From positions 330,568 to 394,567 of the forward strand of contig JALNWQ010000001.1 of assembly GCA_023230855.1 (NCBI GenBank): a stretch of DNA of 64,000 bases, written 5' to 3'. Source of the stretch: Solirubrobacteraceae bacterium (GTDB lineage: Bacteria; Actinomycetota; Thermoleophilia; Solirubrobacterales; Solirubrobacteraceae). Positions 34,199 through 42,331 of the stretch are shown here, piece by piece. How positions within the stretch are numbered: position 1 is the stretch's first letter; every line of letters begins with the position of its first letter. The notes beneath the pieces are model-generated. The model was not told the DNA's origin and did no database searches. It saw only the letters and a list, made by a program, of their open reading frames with translations. The position numbers and the translations under genes were made by a program.

Positions 34199-34288
34199 CG
34201 GAGGGGGAGGGATTCGAACCCTCGGTAGAGGGGTTACCCCTACAACAGTTTTCGAGACTGCCCCGTTCAACCACTCCGGCACCCCTCC
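34199..34288 (-). tRNA. tRNA-Ser(CGA)
   Basis: 90-nt class II tRNA. Acceptor GGAGGGG pairs with CCCCTCC, discriminator G, anticodon stem-loop CAGT-CTCGAAA-ACTG with anticodon CGA, a long variable arm (TGTAGGGGTAACCCCTCTA) and T-arm GAGGG-TTCGAAT-CCCTC. CCA is not encoded. It is similar to tRNA-Ser(GGA) at 27514-27600 in the D-arm and acceptor region. Confidence 0.96.
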
Positions 34289-34415
34289 GAGGGTCGGTGG
34301 TCGACGGTGCGGAGGGTAGCGGGTCGCGGCGGTTCGGCGTCGCGTCGCACCGGCCATGCGTCCGGTGTTGGATCTCGGGCCGCGGTGCCGACCGTGGGCA
34401 CCGTGCTTCCGCCAG

Positions 34416-34460
34416 CGATATGCGTCGAACGTCATGGAATATGTCTTGCAGGTCATATGG
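34416..34460 (+). repeat. 45-bp AT-rich motif, copy 2 (upstream of amidase)
   Basis: Aligns without gaps to the minus strand of 20451-20495 (32 of 45 identical): cgATATG, variable stretch, CATGGAATATG, then CAGGTCATATG. It lies in the 34131-34653 gene-free interval, which otherwise holds the hairpin, tRNA-Ser(CGA) and the amidase promoter. Its orientation toward the downstream gene is the same as for cobQ, but the distance (193 nt) is larger. Confidence 0.6.
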
Positions 34461-34590
34461 CCGGAGAGCGCCCCCGCCCGGGAGCGCGCCCGTCGTGCGC
34501 GCTCGCCGTCGACGCGCGCACGCCATCGGGTGGTCCTGCCCGCCCGGAGGGGCGATCCAGCTGGCGTCGGCGGTGGCGGGGTCCATCGGC

Positions 34591-34636
34591 TTGACGCCCG
34601 TGAACCGGGTGGCTACCATCTCGTTCGTACGAACGA
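34591..34636 (+). promoter_or_regulatory. Amidase-tetR promoter with palindromic operator
   Basis: TTGACG (34591-34596), a 17-nt spacer and TACCAT (34614-34619) are followed at once by the perfect 16-bp palindrome TCGTTCGTACGAACGA (34621-34636), which covers the expected transcription start. GAGAGG then precedes GTG 34654. The arrangement fits repression by the TetR encoded by the second gene. Confidence 0.85.
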
Positions 34637-34653
34637 ACGAGAGGTCGACCGCC

Positions 34654-36138
34654 GTGCCCACCACCCCGACGGCACACGCCCCGATCGAGGCCACGCCGAT
34701 CCCCGGCCTGGCCGAGCAGGCCCGCGCGCTCGCCGACGCCGGCGGGGGCTCTCGTGCGCTCGTCGACGCGACGCTCGAGCGGATCGAGGCGTCGCAGCCG
34801 GTCCTCAACGCGTTCCGCTGCGTCCTGGGCGACGACGCCCGCGCGGCCGCCGACGCCGCCGACGCCCGCCTGGCGGCCGGGGAGCGCGGCCCGCTGCTCG
34901 GGGTGCCGGTCGCGATCAAGGACGACACCGACTACGCGGGGCAGGAGACGCGGTTCGGCTGCGACGGCACGTTCACCCCCGCCACCGAGGACGCCGAGCT
35001 CGTCGTCCGGCTCCGCGCCGCCGGGGCGGTCATCGTCGGCAAGACGACGACGCCCGAGATCGGACAGTGGCCGATCACCGGCGGATCGTTCGGCTACACC
35101 CGCAACCCGTGGCACACCGCGTACACGCCCGGCGGGTCGTCCGGCGGATCGGCGTCGGCGGTCGCCGCCGGCCTCGTCCCCGCGGCGATCGGATCGGACG
35201 GCGCCGGATCGGTGCGGATCCCGGCCGCGTGGAGCCACCTCGTCGGCATCAAGCCGCAGCGTGGACGGATCTCCACCTGGCCCGACGCCGAGGCGTTCCA
35301 CGGGCTCACCGTCCACGGTCCGCTCGCGCGGACCGTCGCCGACGCGGCGCTGCTGCTCGACGCCACCACCGGCAACGTCCCCGGCGACCGCCATCGCCCG
35401 CCGGCGCCCGCCGAGCCGTTCGCCGCCGCCGCGCAGCGCGACCCGGGCCGGCTGCGGATCGGCCTGGCGCTCAACCCGCCGTGGGTCGCGGTGTCGCGTC
35501 GCCTCGATCCCGAGGTCCGTGCCGCCACCGTCCGGATCGCCGAGACGCTCGAGGGCCTGGGTCACGAGGTCGTCGCGCGGCGCGTCCGGTACGGGCCCGT
35601 CGGCGCGATCTTCATGCCGCGCTCGATGGGGGGCGTCGGCGGGTGGGTCGGGCGGCTCGAGGACGTCGACGCGATCGATCCACGCACCCGCGAGAACGCC
35701 CGGACCGGCAAGATCCTGAGCCCCGCCCTGCGCCTCGCCCGCCTGGCCGAGCACGCCTACGCCGCCTGGATCGGCCGCACGTTCCGCGACGTCGACGTCG
35801 TGCTCGCCCCGACGACCGCGACCCCGCCGCTGTCGGTCGAGGCGATCGACGGCCTGAGCAACATGGACACCGACCGCGTCATCGCCGGCGCCTGCCCGTA
35901 CTCCTACCCGTGGAACGTCATCGGCTGGCCGGGGGTCAACGTGCCCGCCGGGTTCACCGCCACCGGCCTGCCGCTCGGGGTGACGCTCCTCGGGCATCGC
36001 GACGACGAGGCCCGCCTCATCTCGCTCGCCGCGCACCTCGAGTCGGCGGAGCGCTGGGACCTGCGGTGGCCCGGCGACGACGGGGAGGGCGCGATCGCCG
36101 GCGTCGACGGCGGACGTGGCGCGAGGGCGACCGCGTGA
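34654..36138 (+). CDS. Amidase-signature family amidase
   Basis: 494 residues from GTG 34654. The Ser-cisSer-Lys core is present: Lys in VAIKDDTDYAG, and the Gly/Ser-rich YTPGGSSGGSASAVAAGLVP with GSDGAGSVRIPAAW. Such enzymes hydrolyse amide bonds of small molecules; the substrate is not predictable. Its promoter carries a palindrome over the start site and its stop overlaps the TetR start (GTGA), so amidase and regulator are one self-controlled operon, suggesting induction by the substrate or product. Confidence 0.92.
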   Translation: MPTTPTAHAPIEATPIPGLAEQARALADAGGGSRALVDATLERIEASQPVLNAFRCVLGDDARAAADAADARLAAGERGPLLGVPVAIKDDTDYAGQETRFGCDGTFTPATEDAELVVRLRAAGAVIVGKTTTPEIGQWPITGGSFGYTRNPWHTAYTPGGSSGGSASAVAAGLVPAAIGSDGAGSVRIPAAWSHLVGIKPQRGRISTWPDAEAFHGLTVHGPLARTVADAALLLDATTGNVPGDRHRPPAPAEPFAAAAQRDPGRLRIGLALNPPWVAVSRRLDPEVRAATVRIAETLEGLGHEVVARRVRYGPVGAIFMPRSMGGVGGWVGRLEDVDAIDPRTRENARTGKILSPALRLARLAEHAYAAWIGRTFRDVDVVLAPTTATPPLSVEAIDGLSNMDTDRVIAGACPYSYPWNVIGWPGVNVPAGFTATGLPLGVTLLGHRDDEARLISLAAHLESAERWDLRWPGDDGEGAIAGVDGGRGARATA

Positions 36139-36752
36139 GCGCGGGCCCGGGCCCCGCGACGGACGCCGCCCCGCCGACCGACGCCGACGAGGACACGCCC
36201 CGACGCCGCATCATCCGGGCGGTGCTGCGCACCGTCGGTGACCAGGGCGTCGGCGCGGTGAGCCACCGCCAGGTCGCCGCCGCGGCCGGGGTGTCGCTCG
36301 GCACCCTGACCTACCACTTCAAGGGCCGCGAAGACCTGTTGCGCGAGGCGCTGCGGTTGTTCTCGCACGAGGAGACGCGCCGGCTCGAGGCGATCGCGGA
36401 CGAGCTCCGCGCCGGCGACCGGGGCCTGGAGGACGTCGGGCGGCTCATCGGCCGGGCGGTCGAGGGGCAGGCGGAGCAGCGGCAGGTCGTCGCCCAGTTC
36501 GAGCTCTACCTCCACGCCACCCGCGACCCCGACCTGGAGCGGGTCGTGCGCGAGGGACGCGACGCGTTCGACCGGCTCGCCCGCGAGCTGCTCGACCGGC
36601 TCGGCGTCCCCGACGCCGCCGGGCTCGCCCCGATCGTCGTCGCTACCGCGGAGGGCATGGCGCTGCGCCGGCTCGACACCGGCGAGGACACCGGCCCCGC
36701 GCTCGCCCGGGCGCTCCTCCTGCTCGCGGCCGGCGCCCACGCGGCCGCCTGA
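36135..36752 (+). CDS. TetR-family regulator of the amidase operon
   Basis: 205 residues. The N-terminal HTH reads RRRIIRAVLRTVGDQGVGAV then SHRQVAAAAGVSLGTLTYHF, a classic TetR helix-turn-helix, followed by a helical ligand domain. The GTG start overlaps the amidase stop by four bases. The likely operator is the palindrome at 34621-34636. Ligand unknown. Confidence 0.9.
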   Translation: MSAGPGPATDAAPPTDADEDTPRRRIIRAVLRTVGDQGVGAVSHRQVAAAAGVSLGTLTYHFKGREDLLREALRLFSHEETRRLEAIADELRAGDRGLEDVGRLIGRAVEGQAEQRQVVAQFELYLHATRDPDLERVVREGRDAFDRLARELLDRLGVPDAAGLAPIVVATAEGMALRRLDTGEDTGPALARALLLLAAGAHAAA

Positions 36753-36775
36753 CCCGGGAGGCGTTGGCGTCGGGA

Positions 36776-37531
36776 TCACGCCGCGAACGCGAGCGCGACG
36801 ACGAGGACCGCGGGCTGGGCGAGCGCCGCCACCGCACCGCAGGTGTCGCCGGTGATCCCGCCCAGCGCGCGACGCGCGAGCGCCGTGACCGCGACCGCGA
36901 CGCCCGCCGCCACCGCGCACGCCACGGCCGCCGCGCCCGGTCCCAGGGCCACGACGGCCGCCGCCACGGCGATCGCGGCCGCCACGGTGCCCCGGACCGG
37001 GCCCACCCGCAGCGCGTGCACCGCGCCGTCCGGACGGGCGGGGCGGCCGATCACCGCGTGCAACAGGATCGCCGCCCGCGACAGCGCGCCCGCGGCGATG
37101 AGCGCCGGGACCGCGTCGGCCACCGGCAGCGCCCGCAGAGCGCTCCACGTCACGAGCGCCCAGACGACGAGGGCGAGCACGCCGAACGTCCCGACCCGCG
37201 GGTCGCGCATGACCGCCGACCGCCGGTCGCGGTCGCCGAGCACGCCGAGCCCGTCGGCGCAATCCGCCAGTCCATCCTCGTGCAGCGCACCGGTGACGAG
37301 GGCCCCCGCCGCCAGCGCGAGCGCCGCGGCGACCCCCGCCGGGCCCGCGCCGGGCACGACGTCGACGAGCGCCAGCACGCCGCCCGTCAGCGCCCCGACG
37401 AGCAGCCCGACGAGCGGGAACCACGGCACCGCGAGGTCGAGCCGCGGCGGCTCGTCGGACCCGAACGGCACCGGCAACCGGGTGAGGAACCCGACCGCGT
37501 GGCGGGCCCCGGTCGATCGCGGCACGGGCAT
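36776..37531 (-). CDS. cobS: Adenosylcobinamide-GDP ribazoletransferase CobS
   Basis: 251 residues, a multi-pass membrane protein. FLTRLPVPFG at the N-terminus, VPWFPLVGLLVGAL, the metal-binding HEDGLADCADGLGV with RDRRSAVMRDPRVGTFGV, and the C-terminal GGITGDTCGAVAAL are all CobS signatures. It joins adenosylcobinamide-GDP to alpha-ribazole (phosphate), the last assembly step of the lower loop. It is divergent from bluB-cobT, which makes the other substrate. TAGGCT lies 9 nt before the ATG. Confidence 0.96.
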   Translation of the reverse strand: MPVPRSTGARHAVGFLTRLPVPFGSDEPPRLDLAVPWFPLVGLLVGALTGGVLALVDVVPGAGPAGVAAALALAAGALVTGALHEDGLADCADGLGVLGDRDRRSAVMRDPRVGTFGVLALVVWALVTWSALRALPVADAVPALIAAGALSRAAILLHAVIGRPARPDGAVHALRVGPVRGTVAAAIAVAAAVVALGPGAAAVACAVAAGVAVAVTALARRALGGITGDTCGAVAALAQPAVLVVALAFAA

Positions 37532-37640
37532 CGGCGCCCCAGCCTAGACGGTCGTCCCACGCCGCCTCCGGTCCGGCCGCCCCACCCGGTGCGCCGCCCG
37601 CCGCCCCACCGGACCGCGCGGTGCGCGAAGCTGTGGGGTG

Positions 37641-39566
37641 ATGCCCGAGTCCGCCGACGCCTACGTCCGCCCCCGGACCCCCGAGGGATTCGACCCGTCG
37701 CGGGCGGCGGACCGCGCGGCCGACCCGACCGGCTGGCGGTTCCCGGACGCCGACCGCGACGCGCTGTCCCGGATCGTCGCCGCCCGGCGCGACATCCGCC
37801 GGTTCCGGCCCGACCCGGTCGACGACGCGACGGTCGAGCGGCTGCTCACCGCCGCCCACCGCGGGCCGTCGGTCGGGCTCATGCAGCCGTGGCGGTTCAT
37901 CGTCGTCCGCGACCAGGGCACGCGCCAGGCGATGCGCAACCTCGCCCAGCGCGAGCGGCTGCTCCAGGCCGAGCGGTTCGGTGATCGCGCCCGGCACTTC
38001 CTCGACCAGAAGATCGAGGGGATCGTCGAGGCGCCGCTCGCGATCGTCGTGTGCTGCGACCACGGCGACCCGGACGTCGAGGTCCTCGGCCGCGGCACGA
38101 TCCCCGAGACCGACGCCCAGTCGGTCGCCTGCGCGATCCAGAACCTGTGGCTCACCGCGCGCGCCGAGGGCCTCGGCGTCGGCTGGGTGAGCTTCTACCG
38201 CCGCGAGGACCTGCGGAGCCTGCTGGGGATCCCCGACCGCGTCGACCCGATGGCGTGGCTCTGCATCGGCTGGCCCGACGAGCGACCGGTCCGGCCGGGG
38301 CTCGAGGCCGCGGGATGGGCGGAGCGGGCGCCGCTCGACGCCGTCGTCCTGCCGGAGCGGTGGCCCGACGTCGACCCCGGGCCGGTCGGCGGTGCGATCC
38401 CCGTCGTCGGCGGTGAGCGCCCGGGCGATGACGCCCGCGGGCCCGGGACCGGTCCCGGGACGGGAGGGTCGCGCGACGACGCGCCCCTTCCCGACGGGAT
38501 CGCCGCACGCGTGGCGGCCGTCGTGGCCCGCGGCGGCCCGGACCAGCGCGCGTCGACGGTCGTCCGCGATCGCGCCGACCTCCTCGTCAAGCCCCAGGGC
38601 AGCCTGGGCGTGCTCGAGCACGCCGTGGAGCGGTGGGCGGCGTGGACGGGCGACGCGCCGCCGAGCCCGTTGCGACCGGCGATCCTCGTGCTCGCGGCCG
38701 ACCACGGGCACCTGGGTCGGGGCACCTCGCTCTACGGCGGCGCGGTCGGCGGGCAGATCGCCGCCGCCGCCGCCCGCGGCGGCACGGCGGTGGGGGTCCT
38801 CGCCCGCCACCACGCGGGCACGCTGCTCGTCGCCGACCTGGGCCTGCGCGGCCCCACGCCTCCCGGGGTGCGCGACGCCCGCGTCCGCGACGGCGGCACC
38901 GCCGACCTGACCGCGCGCGCCGCGATGACGCCGGACGAGGTCGCGGCGGCGATCGAGGCCGGCGCCGTGCTCGCCGACGAGCTGCTCGAGCGCGGCGGCC
39001 GGTGCCTCGTCCCGGGCGAGATCGGGGTCGGCAACACGACGTCGGCGGCCGCGCTGGCGAGCGCGCTGCTCGGCATCGCTCCGGAGCAGGCCGTCGGCCG
39101 TGGCGCCGGAGCCGACGCGGCGACGCTGGAGCGCAAGCGCGAGGTCGTGCGGACCGCGCTGGCCCGGACGACGGTCACCGACCCGGGGACCGCGCCCGGC
39201 GCGCTCGAGGCGCTCGGCGAGCTCGGAGGCCTGGAGATCGCCGGCCTCGTCGGCGCGATCCTCGCCGCGGCCGCCCGACGGGTCCCGGTCGTCCTCGACG
39301 GCTTCGCCACCGGCGTGGCGGCGCTCGTCGCCGTGCGGCTCTGCCCGGTGGTCGAGGCGGGCCTCGTCGCCGGGCACCGCGGGGCGGAGCCCGCGCACGG
39401 CACGGTCCTCGCCGAGCTCGGCCTCGAGCCGCTGCTCGACCTGCGGATGCGCCTGGGGGAGGGGTCGGGCGCCGCGCTCGCGCTCCCGCTCATCGAGCAG
39501 GCCGGGCGCCTGCACCGCGACATGGAGACGTTCGCCGAGGCCGGCGTCGACCGTCCCGGCGCCTGA
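37641..39566 (+). CDS. BluB-CobT fusion: DMB synthase and NaMN:DMB phosphoribosyltransferase
   Basis: 641 residues with two complete enzymes. Residues 1-243 are BluB (nitroreductase fold): ARRDIRRFRPDPV, SVGLMQPWRFIVVRD, ETDAQSVACAIQNLWLTARA and EGLGVGWVSFYR. A linker rich in Gly/Pro (about 244-283) leads to CobT, residues 284-641: KPQGSLGVLE, LAADHGHLGRGTSLYGGAV, GEIGVGNTTSAAALASALLG, and near the end VAGHRGAEPAHG and RLGEGSGAALALPLIEQA with the catalytic-type Glu. The fusion couples cleavage of FMNH2 to 5,6-dimethylbenzimidazole with its activation to alpha-ribazole phosphate. A GTG lies one codon upstream of ATG 37641. It diverges from cobS. Confidence 0.95.
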   Translation: MPESADAYVRPRTPEGFDPSRAADRAADPTGWRFPDADRDALSRIVAARRDIRRFRPDPVDDATVERLLTAAHRGPSVGLMQPWRFIVVRDQGTRQAMRNLAQRERLLQAERFGDRARHFLDQKIEGIVEAPLAIVVCCDHGDPDVEVLGRGTIPETDAQSVACAIQNLWLTARAEGLGVGWVSFYRREDLRSLLGIPDRVDPMAWLCIGWPDERPVRPGLEAAGWAERAPLDAVVLPERWPDVDPGPVGGAIPVVGGERPGDDARGPGTGPGTGGSRDDAPLPDGIAARVAAVVARGGPDQRASTVVRDRADLLVKPQGSLGVLEHAVERWAAWTGDAPPSPLRPAILVLAADHGHLGRGTSLYGGAVGGQIAAAAARGGTAVGVLARHHAGTLLVADLGLRGPTPPGVRDARVRDGGTADLTARAAMTPDEVAAAIEAGAVLADELLERGGRCLVPGEIGVGNTTSAAALASALLGIAPEQAVGRGAGADAATLERKREVVRTALARTTVTDPGTAPGALEALGELGGLEIAGLVGAILAAAARRVPVVLDGFATGVAALVAVRLCPVVEAGLVAGHRGAEPAHGTVLAELGLEPLLDLRMRLGEGSGAALALPLIEQAGRLHRDMETFAEAGVDRPGA

Positions 39567-39685
39567 CGGCCGCACCGTGACGCCCGGCCCGGCCGACGTG
39601 CGCTCCGCCCGGCGCCCCGGTCGAGCCCCCGGTCCCTGCGCCCTCGGCCGAGCCCCGGGTCGGCGCGTCCCGGCCGGCGCCCCGG

Positions 39686-40084
39686 TCAGGGCGCTCCGGG
39701 ACCCGAGGGCGGGCGGCCGACGTCGGGCGGCGCCGCGGCGGCGGGCGGCAGCCGCCGACCGGTGCGCTCCAGGTCGGCCCGGGCCCGACGCAGCTCCTCG
39801 CGTCGCTGCTCCCGCCGACGGCGCGACCCGGACCCGGGGATGCGGGACGCGAGCCGGCTGATCGGGTCGATGTCCTCCTCCAGGTGCTCCGCCGCGACGA
39901 CGAGCCGCTCGATCAGCGGGGCGAGCGAGCGGAGCGTCTGCTGCACCTCCTCGACCTGGGCCTCGATCCGCCGCACCTCGAGGGTCAGGTCGTCGACGCT
40001 CGACAGGCTGCGGCCGAAGTCGTGCGCCCCGGTCTCGCGCAGCACCCGTCCGGCGGCGTCCTTGATCGGCTTGAGGGGATCCAC
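39686..40084 (-). CDS. Coiled-coil protein (132 aa), unknown
   Basis: 132 residues. LTLEVRRIEAQVEEVQQTLR and SLAPLIERLVVAAEHLEED form a heptad-like helix, followed by a basic stretch (RIPGSGSRRRREQRREELRR) and a Pro-rich end. The N-terminus VDPLKPIKDAAGRVLRET may be amphipathic. No family is recognised. GTG 40084 is supported by TAGCGT at 40097-40092, 7 nt upstream. It follows tadA on the same strand after a 53-nt gap. Confidence 0.65.
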   Translation of the reverse strand: MDPLKPIKDAAGRVLRETGAHDFGRSLSSVDDLTLEVRRIEAQVEEVQQTLRSLAPLIERLVVAAEHLEEDIDPISRLASRIPGSGSRRRREQRREELRRARADLERTGRRLPPAAAAPPDVGRPPSGPGAP

Positions 40085-40137
40085 CCTCCGGACGCTACCG
40101 GTCGTCACGTCACCCCGGACCGCGTGGTCCCGGTGGC

Positions 40138-40650
40138 TCAGCGCCCGCGACGGGCGGCGAAGAACGACCGGAGGAGCCCGGAGCACTCCGCGGCCCGCAC
40201 GCCGCCCTCGACGACCGGACGGTGGTTCAGGCGCACCTCGCCGGTGACGTCGAGGACGCTGCCGCACGCCCCGGCCTTGGGGTCGGTGCAGCCGTAGACG
40301 ACGCGGGGGATGCGGGACAGGACGATCGCCCCGGCGCACATCGCGCACGGCTCCAGCGTGACGTAGAGCGTCGCCTCGAGCACCCGCCACGAGCCGAGAG
40401 CCTCCGACGCCTCGCGCAGCGCGAGCACCTCGGCGTGCGCGGTCGGGTCGGCGTCGACCTCGCGGCGGTTGCGCCCCCACCCGATGATGTGCGACGTCCC
40501 GTCGACGTCGTGCTGCACGACGACCGCCCCGATCGGCACGTCGCCGTGGTCCTCCGCCATCCGGGCCTGGGCGATCGCCTCGCCCATCCAGTGCAGGTCC
40601 TCGGGATCGAACGACCCGGACGGGGACGGGGCGGAGGCGGCGCCGGTCAC
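40138..40650 (-). CDS. tadA: tRNA adenosine(34) deaminase TadA
   Basis: 170 residues. The zinc deaminase signature is complete: TAHAEVLALREA with the catalytic HAE, and LEPCAMCAGAIVLSRI with the two zinc cysteines. DVPIGAVVV and VVYGCTDPKAGACGSV are typical of TadA rather than free-base deaminases. It converts A34 to inosine in tRNA-Arg(ACG). The GTG start at 40650 puts about 20 low-complexity residues before the domain. Confidence 0.92.
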   Translation of the reverse strand: MTGAASAPSPSGSFDPEDLHWMGEAIAQARMAEDHGDVPIGAVVVQHDVDGTSHIIGWGRNRREVDADPTAHAEVLALREASEALGSWRVLEATLYVTLEPCAMCAGAIVLSRIPRVVYGCTDPKAGACGSVLDVTGEVRLNHRPVVEGGVRAAECSGLLRSFFAARRGR

Positions 40651-40682
40651 CCGACGATGATCCCACCCGCCCCGCCGCCGGG

Positions 40683-41129
40683 CTACGTCGTGCGGACGAT
40701 GAGGACCGAGCAGGGCGCGTGGTGGCTGATCTTGTTCGGGACCGACCCGAGCAGGAACCGCTTGGCGCCGGTCATGCCCTTGTTGCCGACGACGACGAGG
40801 TCGGCCTCGACCTCCTCGGCGACGTCGAGGATCGCGTCGGCGGGGTCGCCCTGGCGGGCGTAGGTCCGGACCTTCGCGACGCCACCGGACGTCGCCATGT
40901 CCTGCGCGCGGCCGAGCGTCGCCTCGACGTCGGAGCGCTCGTTGACCATCCACTCGACGTCGGACGGCACCTGCTTGGCCTCCTCGCGCAGGCGGGACCC
41001 GGGGACCGGCTCGTACGCCGAGACGACCTCGAGGGTCGCACCGACCGACGCCGCGAGGCCGATGGCCTCCTTCACGGCCTGGTTGGCGGTGTCCGAGCCG
41101 TCGGTACCGACGACGATCGAGCCGAACAT
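40683..41129 (-). CDS. Universal stress protein (UspA family)
   Basis: 148 residues with SIVVGTDGSDTANQAVKEAI at the N-terminus and the ATP-binding motif VVVGNKGMTGAKRFLLGSVP then HHAPCSVLIVR at the C-terminus (G-2x-G-9x-G(S/T)). It should bind ATP. ATG 41129 is preceded by AAGGAG, a strong ribosome site, and a promoter is readable about 70 nt upstream. Confidence 0.93.
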   Translation of the reverse strand: MFGSIVVGTDGSDTANQAVKEAIGLAASVGATLEVVSAYEPVPGSRLREEAKQVPSDVEWMVNERSDVEATLGRAQDMATSGGVAKVRTYARQGDPADAILDVAEEVEADLVVVGNKGMTGAKRFLLGSVPNKISHHAPCSVLIVRTT

Positions 41130-41199
41130 GGAGCTCCTTGGGCTGGATGGCATGGGGTGGCGGAGGACCCGCCGACCCGCGTCCGCGCGATCATCGCAC

Positions 41200-41233
41200 A
41201 CCGTAAGCGCCCTGCGGGAGCGGTGTGAACACC
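41200..41233 (-). promoter_or_regulatory. usp promoter with inverted repeat at -35
   Basis: On the minus strand TTCACA (41229-41224), an 18-nt spacer and TACGGT (41205-41200). The inverted repeat GGTGT-GA-ACACC (41222-41233) overlaps the -35, so a regulator could block it. The leader to ATG 41129 would be about 60 nt. Confidence 0.55.
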
Positions 41234-41302
41234 CTCACGAAACGCCCGTTCGACCCGTTCCGCAGGGTCCGCGGCGGTCCTCGACGGCGTGCCCGGGGCG
41301 GC

Positions 41303-41392
41303 TCAGCCGATGAGCTTGATCGCCGCGATGATCATGCTGATGGCGACGCACGTCGTCAGCACGACCTGCATCCAGAACCACGAGGAGGGCAT
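41303..41392 (-). CDS. 29-residue single-span membrane peptide
   Basis: A short frame from ATG 41392 to TGA encodes MPSSWFWMQVVLTT then CVAISMIIAAIKLIG: a Trp-rich start and one hydrophobic helix of about 19 residues. TAGCGT at 41407-41402 lies 9 nt before the ATG, the same promoter-to-start layout as established genes here. No homologue is known to me. It is alone between usp and the CapB-like gene. Confidence 0.5.
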   Translation of the reverse strand: MPSSWFWMQVVLTTCVAISMIIAAIKLIG

Positions 41393-41404
41393 CGCGCGGG
41401 GACG

Positions 41405-42331
41405 CTACCGGCGCGGCGCCGACGACGAGTCGCGGAGGTACCGGTCGTAGGCGCGCGGCGTCGATCCGCGGCCGGCGAGGGCGATCACCGCGTCGACGCC
41501 CTCGGGCAGCAACGCCGCTGCGACCCGGGCCTCGGCCCGGCGCACGGCGCCCGACCGCACGACGAGGACCACGTGGCCGACGGCGTGACCGGCGAGCAGC
41601 TCGCGCGTGTCGGCGACCGGCAGCAGCGGCGCGGTGTCGACGACGATCGTGACCCCCAGCGCGGCGAGCTCGGACAGCACCCGCACGACGTCCGGGCCCG
41701 ACAGCAGCTCCGGCGCGCTCGGGGGCAGGTCCCCGGCGGGCAGCAGGCGGAGGCCCGGCTCGACCTCGACGAGCAGGTCGACCACCGGCACGGCGTCGAC
41801 GATCGCCGTCGCCAGCCCGGTCGCAGGGGACCGGGCCGGGTCCAGGCCGAGCGCACGGCCGAGCGCGGGGCGTCGTAGGTCCGCCTCGACGGCCACGACC
41901 GGTCGTCCCGACCGGGCGAGGGCGCGGGCGAGCCCGGCGGCGGTGGTCGTCTTGCCCTCGCCGGGCGCCGACGACGTGACGACGACCGTCCGCTCCGGGC
42001 CCGACGCGGTGGGGCCCGGGAGGCCGAGCGCCGCACGCAGCATCCGGTGCGACTCCTCGGCGCGCCGACGGCGCAGGTCGCCCCCGGTCGGCGGTGGCAG
42101 GTGCGCGACGAATCGCAGCCCGGTGAGTCGCGCGGCCTGCGCCCCGTCCCGCAACGCCCGGCGGTCGCCGCGCGCGCGGGCCACGACCCACGCACCGGCC
42201 GAGCCGACCACGAGCCCGGCCGCGACGCCGGCGGCGGCGCCCCACCAGGCGTCGGCGAGCAGCCATCCGGCCGCGCCGAGCGCGGCGGCGAGCAGGGCGA
42301 CCGCGGAGGGGACGAGCAGGCGGCGCAGCAT
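41405..42331 (-). CDS. CapB/CpsD-like P-loop ATPase (BY-kinase-related)
   Basis: 308 residues. Two N-terminal membrane helices (VALLAAALGAAGWLLAD and AAAGVAAGLVVGSAGAWVVA) precede a cytosolic P-loop domain with Walker A SSAPGEGKTTTA, Walker A' VVAVEADLRRPALG and Walker B VTIVVDTAPLLPVAD, the pattern of bacterial tyrosine kinases that control polysaccharide length. The C-terminal tyrosine cluster is almost absent (only YDRYL). No polysaccharide genes are adjacent. It starts within the stop of the upstream lipoprotein gene (TGATG). Confidence 0.82.
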   Translation of the reverse strand: MLRRLLVPSAVALLAAALGAAGWLLADAWWGAAAGVAAGLVVGSAGAWVVARARGDRRALRDGAQAARLTGLRFVAHLPPPTGGDLRRRRAEESHRMLRAALGLPGPTASGPERTVVVTSSAPGEGKTTTAAGLARALARSGRPVVAVEADLRRPALGRALGLDPARSPATGLATAIVDAVPVVDLLVEVEPGLRLLPAGDLPPSAPELLSGPDVVRVLSELAALGVTIVVDTAPLLPVADTRELLAGHAVGHVVLVVRSGAVRRAEARVAAALLPEGVDAVIALAGRGSTPRAYDRYLRDSSSAPRR

